DNA of 34,906 bases from Chara braunii (taxonomy: Eukaryota > Streptophyta > Charophyceae > Charales > Characeae): the NCBI GenBank assembly GCA_003427395.1, contig BFEA01000965.1, forward strand, positions 299,115-334,020. The letters run 5' to 3'. The translations under genes and the position numbers were made by a program. The notes beneath the pieces were generated by a model. The model made no database searches, was not told where the DNA came from, and was given only the letters and a program-made list of their open reading frames with translations. This document shows, piece after piece, positions 18,223 to 27,889 of this stretch (the stretch's first letter is position 1; each line of letters opens with the position of its first letter).

Positions 18223-19018
18223 ATGGCTAGGAAAATGGACACCGCAAGTGGAAGCAAAGATGACCATGAAGATAGAGATATATCGAATTTTAAAAAGATA
18301 GTTCATCTCCTACAGCAGAGAGATGCAGAGAGAGAAAGTTTACAAAAAATAGAAATTCCTCTGTTTGATGACAACTTTGTTTTCACTTTTCCTGAAGAAA
18401 TTTGAACAACTCGCATCTGTCAATAAACGAGATGATCGTAAAATATTGCAACGAGTTCTAAGATATGTTGAAAACGATATTGTGGATGTAATCCGAAAAA
18501 TAACCTAAACATCAACATGGTCGGAGTTTCGACACGACATGTTAGAGAAATTTTGGCTCGGGGATAAATTGACAACGTTAGAGGATTTGAAGAATATCAA
18601 GCGGGATGCGTACGTAGTAGAAAATAAGTTTATTTTTTATTATGAAAGGACCGCTCGTCGGATACAGGGTTTAACGAATAAATAGAAATGTCTTACTTTC
18701 CTTGTAAACTTTTTCGAGGCAGAACAACAGGAGCTTATCCGTGGAGTAACCGACAAATCAGATTGGGCGAGGATCTGTTCGAATTTCAACAATGAGAACT
18801 TTGATCAGGTTCTTCGTTTGCAACTTCGCTTGCTACAGACTAAGGGGGAATGCCGAGATAATAAAAGGAAGAGGGATTCGACGCTCATTTCAATGTTTTC
18901 AAAAGTAAGAGGGATGATGAAAAACATTTAGGAGAGCTTACGTCATGAGCATCAGCAAGAAAAGCAAGGAAGCGAACAACCAATGTTGGATCGACATGTT
19001 ATAAGTAAAAAAAAATAG
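18223..19018 (+). pseudogene. Gag-like protein 2 (LTR retrotransposon)
   Basis: The frame starts ATG at 18223 (M-A-R-K-M-D-T-A-S-G), shifts once near 18390 and then runs to TAG 19016. In-frame stops lie at 18506 (TAA), 18683 (TAG) and 18929 (TAG). The core reads F-L-K-K-F-E-Q-L-A, RDDRKILQRVLRYVENDI, then W-S-E-F-R-H-D-M-L-E-K-F-W, F-Y-Y-E-R and F-L-V-N-F-F. This is the typical order of a Ty3-type gag domain (substrate line, Y-V, W..F...M..K/R-F, F-x-x-Y/L). A basic, Lys/Arg/Gln-rich tail follows. It is homologous to the frame just upstream, so two gag-type units sit in tandem. No pol domain is visible, so the element is internally deleted or non-autonomous. Confidence 0.65.
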
Positions 19019-20109
19019 TAAAATTTATTTGAATGACCTCTCAACGCCAACTGTTCAGAAGAAGGAGTGTTGCAAGTTAGTGTCTCGAGATCGACAAGGG
19101 CAACGAGCGAAGAGGGGGAAATTTTGGTTCGATCTTTTCACCAAACTTTGTAATTTTGTGTGGGATCATGACTTACTATATTTTCATTCTCTCATAAATA
19201 GAATTTAGATGAAATCATTCTATAAATATCTTGCTATAACTTATTGAAAGTCACTATATCGGTATTACTTATATAATACTATTTGAGACGTCTACAAAAG
19301 CATATTAAAATTTTGTTGTTGTATTTATCATCGTGGACAAGTGCATGAATATATGATCTCTTCTTAAGATCAACCTGACTCTTGGTCGGGATGGTGGTGT
19401 GCATGTCATATGAATATGATTTGGATGTGCTTTTTTTTTTTTTTAATTTATAAAATGTATTTGAGTTATATATTTAATATTATAATTTTGAGGTCTTGTT
19501 TGTTATCATGTTATGATGCTTTTGCGATAAAACTGTGAGCTTTGTAGGTGATAGTGAGGTCTGCGCCGGAGTTATACTCCTGGTCCATAGTGGGATGTTG
19601 TCTTTTAAATCCTATATGGTTTAAAGACGGGGAACTACACTATCATTAAAAGGGAGAAATGTGTTGAGGCCTTATTAAAACGTTGCATATAACGGTAGGC
19701 GACTATTGTTCGTCGTGAGGGGAGGAAAGATCACCTAACCTCATTTCAAACAAAGTCACCTTATTTCTATGGTCGAGGTCTGATCAGCCTCGATTGTATG
19801 AGGTGAGGTTGTCTTACTCTATGTGAAGGGGATTGAAAGCGTCGCAGCGCTGGAATCAGAGGGAATGTGGTGAGGCGGGAATCTAACGCGGGGCTTGATG
19901 TCGAGATGTTATCCCTTGAAGATGATTACACCACTCCTCGACGCATATCATGGAAAGATCGGCAACATTTGACATGATATAAAGTATAGTAAATTTCACT
20001 GTAATATTTTTATGCCGCAACTCAAATCAATAAAGGAGCTCGTTAGTGACATGGCATCCTGTCTTAAATGGCATTCTCCTTCATATTTGTCATTAGATGA
20101 AATTTGAGG
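19019..20109. other. AT-rich sequence with a possible 3' LTR start at about 19670
   Basis: No coding frame is recognised. AAAAGGGAGAAA at about 19648-19660, followed by TGTGTTGAGGCC, has the layout of a polypurine tract and LTR start for the gag element upstream. A T13 run lies at about 19432-19444. No obvious 5' LTR partner was found by eye. Confidence 0.35.
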
Positions 20110-20572
20110 GGTAGGTTTGCCGCGGGGCAACCTTTCTTGATCAACCTTCTCTTCAATAGTGGGATGGAGAGAGGAGTCCGTCTGTGGTAGAGAAACCTCT
20201 CTTGATAAGAGTTCTTCTGGATCTTGGAAAGGTATATCTGCGGCAGAGCAATCTGTCTTGATCAGATTTCTTTTCAAAGATCGAGAGAGAGCAGTTCGTC
20301 TGCGGCAGGGAAACCTGTCTTGATCATTGTTCTGTTCTCAACTTGAATAGAGAGAAACTTGTATGTGGCAGGGAAACCTGTCTTAATCGACATTTTCTTA
20401 TGATAGAGAGAAAAGTTCATCTGCGGCGGGGTAACCGTCTTGATTGGTGTTCTCTTATAAAATAGAGAAGTCCGTTTGGGGTAGCGAAATCTGTCTTGAT
20501 CGATGTTCTCCTCAGCCTTTTGAAGAGTTTGCTTGCGACAGGGAGACCAGTCTTGATCAGTGCACTCTTCAA
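20110..20572. repeat. About 58-60 bp minisatellite, 8 diverged units
   Basis: Each unit has a core TCTGCGGCAGGGAAACCTGT followed by CTTGATC and a variable TTCTCTT.. plus AGAGAGA linker. Cores are near 20119, 20181, 20238, 20300, 20365, 20421, 20475 and 20530. The 93-codon minus-strand frame at 19996-20277 follows the array and repeats similar peptides. I treat it as a by-product. Confidence 0.88.
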
Positions 20573-20680
20573 GGACTTATATGGATAAAAACGTTGTGAC
20601 GTGAATTAGTACCTAGTTAAGATGTGATATTGATTAAGATATATACTTTTTAGGTCATTCAGACTTTGTATGAACAACTT

Positions 20681-20797
20681 CGAGAAAGACCCGTCAGGGG
20701 TTAATCCTGTGTCGAAAGACCCATCAGGGATTAATCCTGTGTCGAAAAACCCGTCAGGAGGTTAATCCTGACTCGAAAGACCCGTCAGAGGGTTAAT
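20681..20797. repeat. 30-bp minisatellite, 4 units
   Basis: Units start at 20681, 20713, 20743 and 20774 with the consensus CGAAAGACCCGTCAGGGGTT followed by AATCCTG. The period is 30-32 bp. It lies 110 bp after the 58-bp array and may belong to the same LTR-like region. Confidence 0.92.
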
Positions 20798-20880
20798 TCA
20801 TCCCTTTTCATCCCCACTTTAAAAATGTCATTCCAATTTTATTTTTTTTATCTTACTTGCAAACTTCCATTTCAATAATA

Positions 20881-21128
20881 GAGTATCCCTTCTTATTTGG
20901 ACTGCATGCTAGAGATGGAATGAAAGTCTGGATGAGTTCATGAAATATTTAATTGGAATGTTATTCTAAGTAATGACTTTCAGTCATACATAGGTTAATC
21001 CAATTTAAATTATAAGATATTTGTTGTAGTAGAATGAAAATTTAATTAAAACATTTCATAAACTCGTCGTGACTTTCATTCCATCTTGAACAAATAGATG
21101 TAGTTGGAAGGGAAAACTCATATTTAGA
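20881..21128. mobile_element. AT-rich inverted-repeat (MITE-like) element
   Basis: Left arm 20881-20965 (GAGATGGAATGAAAGTC, then GAGTTCATGAAAT.TTTAATT) pairs with right arm 21036-21128 (AATTAAAACATTTCATAAACTC, then GACTTTCATTCCATCTT) at roughly 75-80 percent by eye. A 70-bp AT-rich spacer separates them. Similar short blocks (ATTGAAATGATTTATAAAT, TTTCATTTCTC) continue to about 21240. There is no coding capacity. Family and target duplication cannot be fixed. Confidence 0.65.
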
Positions 21129-21262
21129 CGGGAACTTATCAAATAAAACTGTAAATTTTAGAATTGGACGAACATTGAAATGATTTATAAATATGAAGGA
21201 TTTTTTTTTTCATGGAATATTTTTTCAACTTTCATTTCTCGTGGGAATTTTTCTGTTGATGT

Positions 21263-22114
21263 TGTTGGGGAGTATTTACCGGGGTTTTTAAACGTCGGAC
21301 GTTGTCTGACTCTTTCGTTGAATTGAAGGGATTGATGAGACTCACGTTTGCCAAAAGTTTATTCAGACCTTACATATGAATGAGAGACTAAAAGTTTTCG
21401 AGCTTTAGTTCGGACGCTTGTGGTGTCCGAAAGTAACGACAGTAATTAGCAGTGCTTTGTTTTTGTCGAAGCCGCGGAAAAGCGTGGACGTGGGAACGTT
21501 AAAGCTAGACCTATTCTACCTAAAATAATGTAGCAGCCACACGATTCAGGGCTTAAGTAGACAAAAAAAAGGTATGAGGCCGCGGTGCAGAAGGAATATA
21601 AAATTTTTCTCTATTTCCTGGGCATGCAGGGTTTGATTTCGAGTCAGGGCGTCGACAGGTCAATGCCGAGGCCTACCCGGTTAGGTGACCAATCAAGCCG
21701 TGGTCATGCAATTAACCGACGGGGCAGGGCCAACAAGTGGGGCCTGTTAGGCCTCAAGTAGGTGAGGCCTGCAGGGCCACAGACAGGCAGGGTCTGTAAG
21801 GCCACAGGCAGGCAGGGCCTGCAAGGTCACCAACATAGGGGATGTCAACTGGGCAAGCTCTTCTTATAGAAGAGTTACTCCTATCACTGTCGTGATAGGA
21901 GCTATCCCAGTAGGTTACAGTGTCAAACTCTCACCCAGCGGATACCGGGATCGAGTTGCACTCACGACCGGGCTAGCTCCTTTTGGAGCTGCCCATTCAT
22001 TCTAGACGCTGTCGGCGCAGTCGATTCTGACCGTTCGATTGCAAGGATCTCGCGTCCAGAATTGGCCCCACGAAGGTCAACATGGTGCCTGCCCAAGGAT
22101 GACACGCATAAATC

Positions 22115-22155
<41 letters not shown>

Positions 22156-23084
22156 AAAGCTAACTATGGAAGCGTCATCAGGCATCTTCAGAAGTGACTA
22201 GGGCGTTTCAGCCCCAGTGCACTTGACAGCGCCCGTGAAAACGAGCAACTGTTTTGACGTTCACGTAAGTTTATTTTTTCTTCTTGTTGTTTTCTTTTCT
22301 TCTTTTATATTTTTTTTTGGATTTTTTTTTTTATAGATTTATTTTAGTTTTTTTTTAATTTTTTTTCAGATTTTTTTTTGTTTTCAGATTCTTTAGATCT
22401 TGTTTTTTTTGTCTTGTTCGTTCGTGATCTCATTACAGCGCCCGTTCATTTTGACGATCGGGCTACTACTGTCAAAATGAGTAAGCAAAATTGAATGAAT
22501 GTATTGTTGAAACAAGGAACTATTCCTATAACAACTATTACTACTACTACAACTACCACTACGAGGGAGTCGCAACGGCCAACACGTGAGTCTCCAACCT
22601 TGCGACCTTCCCCCCTCTGTTCGTTCCAGCATTACCCTGCACCCGTTCGCTTTGAAAACGGGCAGTGGGTTCATGACGCGCCTGAACCTGGCGACATTGG
22701 CGCCTAGGTACGGGCGCACGTAAGGGGTAAAGAGGACTTAGCCCCTCTTGAGCCTGCCTCTAGTTCGACTCTGTAAAATGACTAAGGGAGGAATAGATGC
22801 AGGGAGTAGAAAAATCTAGGAGGTGATAAGACTGCGCCTGTTCGTTTTTTAAACAGGCTGCAGTCTGGTTTGGTACAACCATTTGCTGAAGCATATGGCC
22901 TGCGGGGAAGGCCAGATACTTCCGGGCATGGATCGCCTTGGTTCCCTTAGGGGAAAACCAAGGGACAAAGCTCCTGGCTGTTGATTTAGATTAAGGGTCA
23001 GGAGCACTGATAAATTTTGCCTAGCTGTGGGCAAAGCAGCTGCCCACAACCTTCAGCTGGCTATAAAAGGCAGCACTCCACCCA
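21263..23084 (+). mobile_element. LTR-like long repeat, copy 2
   Basis: Homologous to 12160-14134. It starts TGTTGGGGAGTATTTACCGG and lacks the central half of the terminal palindrome of copy 1. It has the 25-bp minisatellite (about 21735-21830), the tRNA-like module (21898-21980), poly(A) (22117-22153), T-rich tracts and the (CTA)n-like run. CA at 22695-22696 is followed by TTGGCGCCTAGG, and the TATA box is at 23062-23068. Similarity ends at 23084; the sequence after it (ACCCGGTTGTCGGGCG) is unrelated to that after copy 1. The two are therefore not simply the 5' and 3' LTRs of one element. Confidence 0.75.
21898..21980 (+). ncRNA. tRNA-like (SINE-type) module 2
   Basis: Homologous to 12818-12900. 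GGAGCTATCCC pairs with GGGCTAGCTCC with one weakened pair. The A box ATCCCAGTAGG and B box GGGATCGAGTT are diverged but in place. The overlapping upstream hairpin is kept, and its loop-proximal bases differ in a way that still pairs (CCTATCAC..GTGATAGG). The body and poly(A) follow. Confidence 0.65.
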
Positions 23085-25584
23085 ACCCGGTTGTCGGGCG
23101 TCCCGTAAACCCCTCTTGTTTCCTTTCCCCTCCTCTCTTATATTCAAGTTTTCATGTATCCGGTCGAATTAGCGGCCTGGTTCGTCTCTCATTGAGCGTT
23201 GGATTGACTTAAATTAGTAATGCGTCTAAATGTAGTTGCATTTAAATTTAGTGAAATATGAAACGAAATTTTCTTCCTACCCAGCTAGCCAATAAGCCCT
23301 CACTCCTTTACTCGGACTAGCCTGACACTCAATGTACTCGGACTTTATTACAGCAAGATACAACTCTCCAGTCACATTTATGCAATGAGTAGATTTAACT
23401 TATTTGCGCGTCAATTCGTCAGACACCTTCGGACAACTACTACGAGTCAGATCTCCGGGGGACCGAATGAATCTGGTCATGGACATGCGGATCATTCGGA
23501 TTCCAAATGACCCACTTTCCTCCTGATTGACAATCACAAAAAACTATGTTTCTTGTGCTCTCCTCACTCTTCACACCCTTTATTTAGTCTACCGTTTTTC
23601 ACCGCCTCACTCTCAGACAAATGAGAGAGCAAAGAAATAGAGACTGACACATTGTTCAACTACAGCCGAAGCCATACTCAAAGGATCGCAAGCAAAGTTT
23701 ATTGTGTGCAACATCTCGACGTTGTGGTACCAAGTACGCGTTCCCCTCCCATAAGGCTCGAGAATGCACTAGCTTCCTAGCAACATGTGCTAGGGAGTTT
23801 TGCCAGCATGCACCATGGATGTCTCTGGAGATTGCTCAGTCTGGCTTTCTTGTCTCGGGATTACCACTCACACCAGAAAAAAAAGTTGGTGCGCTTACAA
23901 GGTTACCTTCTCTCAGCTCTGAGATGTCTGTATCCCTTTTACAGTTTTCTATAGTCGGGCGCCTATTTCCGTTCGGGGAAACAAATATGTATGATCAAAA
24001 GTTAACCTGGTTCGTCAGACACTGCCGACAGAATGACCGCTTGTTGTAGTCGAACACCTCCAATTGGCAGTCATGGTATGAGGAGCAGTCGCACACACTT
24101 GCGAGCTCATGAACTCTGGTCGTGGAGAAAGATTCACTGTGTACACCGGGCACACCTCTGAGCCTTGCCCCTTTTGCCTCTTTCCAGGCCGTCTCTAAAT
24201 CTGCCAAGGAGGCTTGTAGCACAAGTCCATCGTCTCAACCGGGATGTGGGCAACGAAAGTATCGGCAATACCGAAGTGACATGACCTGGACCGTAAAACG
24301 ATAGCGGTCAGCGATAGCATTCATGCCTCTAGGCCCAAGAATAAAGTCCACCCACTGGACCTGTCGACAACGCTACCTTTGGTTCATGGCTACAGGCCCA
24401 GAACCACCAGTTTCAAAGGTACCAAACACCATAAAAAAGTAAGTAATTGGCCTTTTCCAAAGAAACTTGGCATAGTCGTTCCCATGGTCGTCATTATTGG
24501 AGTCCACCCACATTATTGAGCTCTCTGCTGTCATCAATAACTGTACCAAGAAATATTAGCATCGTCACAATGAGCCGAGCCAGTACAGAACCCACAACCA
24601 CACCGTAGTGGTCAAACTGTCGTAATGAGAAATCAGTACCGATGGTCCAACCACTGGTGCAACCAGCGTCAGTCTTGTAGTCGTATAAATGCGTTTAATG
24701 ATCGATTGTCACCGTAGAAGGCCCACCGAGTTTCCGCACAACACTTTAGTAGGTCATGCAATGGCGGTAATTATGCGCATTGTATAACAAGGGTAATACA
24801 TGGATAAACGTGGATAAAATCAGTGAGGGTATAATTTATAAAAAAAGTTAAATAACAATATAATCATTTGTTTTCATTCATTTTTATCATTTTTATTTAT
24901 TTTATTTTATTTTTAATTTTATTATTAAATCAAGTAATTATAGGTTCCCATCTTCACCCCCGCAGATTAAGGTAGAGAATATTTTGCGCACTCGTTCTAG
25001 TACAACAGCCAACCGGTATAAGAACAAGCATGAGATAAGCAGCAAAAAACGACGTCATAATCGAAAAAATAACGTCCTTCATTTTATAAATTATGAAGGT
25101 CGGTTCCCGTAAACGATCGAAGGGAAATCAAGGTCTAGTTGGAAACCCCAAGTTCTCTCACCGCCTCTGGTAGGAAAACACCCTGAGACGTCCCTTACGA
25201 ACCGTTTTAGACATCAACTATCGAAATTTCGGATGGGCGACTGACTTTGGCCGCCCGACACCGACACCAAGACCGAAACTGCCACCGTGTCTCAAAAAAC
25301 CGACTGAGGAAAGATAAAAATAAAAATAGAAATAAATAAATATTACGAATACTGGGGGAAGCCCCGCACCTCCATGGTCCTGCCAATAAGGCCCACTATC
25401 GGGGATGGCAGCAAAACTACGGGAGATAACTCCACGGACCCTCGGCCCGTTGCTTCTTTCATGCCACTCTATCACTCCTTGATGTTGGTTACTAACCTCT
25501 GAACGGATATTACATCGTGTGTGGGCCTTCCCAAGCGCCCCAAGGCCAGATCTTGGTCTACCGATAAAATCCACGGGCGCCAAA
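23085..25584. other. Unassigned region, no supported gene
   Basis: Open frames at 23702-24049 (+, 115 codons) and 23995-24222 (-, 75 codons) overlap on opposite strands and show no family signature. 24838-24945 is strongly A+T-rich with T-runs. About 25066-25095 contains a small inverted repeat (CCTTCAT..ATGAAGG). 25218-25649 has a 143-codon minus frame that starts in the leader after the LTR candidate and is W/G-poor with an F-Y-F-Y tract from (AAATA)n-like DNA, so I do not call it a gene. Confidence 0.35.
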
Positions 25585-26449
25585 TGCTGACACACACCGT
25601 ACGAAGGGGTCAGGTGCCGCTCATAACCGTCGCACGCATTATTCGCCACGCCAAACCGCTCCCTTGCTGTTTAAGTGACGAAAACTGAACTTTGACTAAA
25701 CTAAACTCTGTTCGCCTACTCCCTCATCGAGACGGTGAAAAAACTCTCACTGGTTGTCGAACGCAACGAAATACCCTATGTATCGCGTACTTTGTGTGCC
25801 CCAAAGTCCGTTCAGTTAAAAAACGAAAACAAATATAAATTTTCATAGAACTTGCGACACTGGCGGTCAAACCTAACGTCGGCCATAACAATCCTGCATG
25901 ACGAAAACTCAACTTCGACTAAATTAAACTCCGTTCGCCTACTCCCTCATCGAGATGGTGAAAAAACTCTCACTGGTTGTCGAACGCAACGAAATACCCT
26001 ATGTATCGCGTACTATGTGCGCCCCAAAGTCCTTTCAGTTAAAAAAAGAAAACAAATATTTCGTAGAACTAGCGATACTGGCAGTTAGACCTAACATTGA
26101 CCATAGCGATACTTCTTCTGTGCACGCCGCGCCTGCTCGTGCCATGGTCAACTGTGCCGATCACATGAAAAAATACTTAGTCTTGATTTAAACGAAAAAG
26201 AAAGGTTCGACCGACAACTGTGTCTGTTGTGTGATATCAAACAAGAAAATTTACGCGCGCCTAAAAACTGCGCGCCCACACACTCTCTATTTCTCCTCTG
26301 ACGTACAGAATTGGTCACAAAATAAAACAAGCCGCGGCTCATGCAGCACACCCAACTTTTGCTCTCAATTTTCGAATCAAAGCCCGTTTCTGTATCTTGC
26401 AAAAACCAGGGTGGATACACTTGTAAGGGTATTCGCACCGACACCGACA
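25585..26449 (-). mobile_element. Minus-strand LTR candidate with adjacent primer-binding-like site
   Basis: Read on the minus strand, it starts TGTCGGTGTCGGTGCGAATA, containing the same palindromic AATACCCTTACAAG.GTAT block as the starts at 12160 and 29719. It ends ..GTGTCAGCA at 25585. Right after the CA comes TTTGGCGCCCGTGG (25571-25584). TGGCGCC is a plausible primer-binding start, since it complements a tRNA ending GGCGCCA. The size is 865 bp including a 223-bp tandem duplication. The internal region would lie to the left (below 25570), where no gag or pol is recognised. It abuts the end of the minus-strand LINE. Confidence 0.5.
25677..26113. repeat. Two tandem copies of a 223-bp unit
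   Basis: Copies at 25677-25899 and 25900-26113 share ACTCCCTCATCGAGA, GAAAAAACTCTCACTGGTTG, TCGAACGCAACGAAATACCC and TATGTATCGCGTACT. They differ at roughly one base in ten to fifteen. The frames through them (25852-26088 and 25955-26191) are repeat reads. Confidence 0.92.
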
Positions 26450-26644
26450 AGTCAAAGTAGCAGTATTACATCGTGTACGCACTCACACATCCGTCCATCT
26501 GGCCAAAGGATCCCTGATCAGCATTGATTACTCCACTTGGTTCAACTTCCCTTTCCCTGTGATTCCTCTCAGAGTCTTCATCAGAGACCCTGTCAGATAA
26601 ACTTAAACGCAAGAAGCACCAAGAGACGAACTGCTGTAAGTCTT

Positions 26645-27889
26645 TTACGTGTCGTAACCATCTTGTTTGTAAGTGTGCTCATGCTCATATGTTCGACTAT
26701 GTAGCTTTGAAGTCTTAAGGCTGCGGGAGGTGATTGCCCTATTCTCCTTCAGCAGGCAAGAGTTGTGCCAGTCTTTCCATCTGAGGTGAAGTCCCTGAAT
26801 GCTCCCAACCTTTCCATTGGCCAGCCATACTTTCGTGAACTTTATCAGAATCTTTTGTTGCTTCTCCAGATTCTCCGTCACTTGAATCCTGACTTTCTTC
26901 CAATAGGAGAATACTTCAGTCTTCATTAAGGATTTGGTCGTTGCCCACATATTTTCCCACGAACTGTTGGAATTGTCCAATGTTTAGCTGCACCTTTCCT
27001 TCCATTTGACCCAAAGTGTTACCTTTCGAATCATGCCAAACCAGATGCGCTCCGACTTGTTAAAGTTAGTAGGAACATTGGTCCAGAGGAGCAGTTGGAT
27101 TGGGTGTTCGGGGAAGAAAGAGGAAAACGGGTGTTTCCAGAAACCAGATGCTCTTGCTCAGTAGTCAGTAACGACCTTGCATGTGGTCAGGCAGTGTATG
27201 ATGTTTTCCTGCTCATTGTCTGAGCACAGTACACAAAGATCTGAGCTGTTAGGGTTGTTTTTTCTCCTTCTGATATGCAACCAACTGTACACGGGTAGTG
27301 GATTGTAGGCAATGAGCCACTGTAGGCTTCTTATTTTTACCTGGTGTATTGATTTATATTTCTACCAAGGAATTTTTAATATTTGTTTTGCTTTCTGGCA
27401 CAGTATTTTTTTCCACCTAACTTTGATCACTGGATTTGGGTCCTTTGTCTTTAGTAGTATTCTGTAGCTTATTTTGACTGTGTATTGTGCGATGTGAATG
27501 AGAGTTTTGCAATGTATGTTGTTACCGGAGGGCCATGCCCACTCATGAGAATTTCTAGTTTTCTCAAGAAAGGAATACTCTAGGACTCTAGGGGCTTCTA
27601 GCAGCTCATTTGAGGTTGTTCTGATGCTGTTATGTTCCGCGACTTGTGGTTGTCCGATGCCAGAACGACGCTGGGTGGAGCTGGGGCGTCTCCCTGTAAC
27701 CTGCTGATTATGGGGGTGGGGGGCCCAGTAGAGAGATCTGGGATGCTTTGGGGTGGGCATTCCAAGGGACAAACGGGGGTTGCTGTCGGGACGACATTGG
27801 CCCGAGATGGGGTGAGTTGTGTTGCCCAGTGACCTAGCAGGTTGAGGGTGTGAGGGAGGCCTGGAAGAGCCTGGCAGGGAACACGACAA
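26645..27889 (-). pseudogene. LINE ORF2 C-terminus with zf-RVT domain
   Basis: One minus-strand frame is continuous for about 415 codons except for stops TAG (27362), TGA (about 27158) and TAA (about 26995). It ends at 26645. From the N-terminal side: a proline-rich stretch; V-K-I-S-Y-R-I-L and I-K-V-R-W-K-K-I-L; then S-I-H-Q-V-K-I-R-S-L-Q-W-L; then CVLCSDNEQENIIHC followed by L-T-T-C (27235-27178). This is Cys-x2-Cys..Glu-x3-His-Cys, as in zf-RVT domains. Next come L-L-L-W-T-N-V-P and RIWFGMIRKVTLWVKWKERC, the usual tryptophan-rich tail, then a helical Lys-rich end. The reverse transcriptase core is absent. Absence of frameshifts together with three stops points to point-mutation decay. It is unrelated in close sequence to the LINE at 10560-11242, so two LINE lineages are present. 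Confidence 0.75.

Noticed and set aside
17352-19018. Non-standard genetic code with UAA/UAG read as glutamine, as in some ulvophyte algae
   Set aside because: TAG and TAA often fall where Gln would fit, but three TGA stops occur in the same frame, a frameshift is present in the second frame, and LINE relics elsewhere show mixed stops. Pseudogene decay is simpler.
12160-23084. The two long repeats as the 5' and 3' LTRs of a single 11-kb retrotransposon
   Set aside because: No clear polypurine tract precedes 21263. Both copies share sequence past the likely primer site and then diverge, and no matching target duplication was seen at 12155-12159 and after 23084.
25218-25649. 143-codon minus-strand open frame
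   Set aside because: It begins within an LTR candidate and crosses an AAATA-type low-complexity tract; no domain is recognised.
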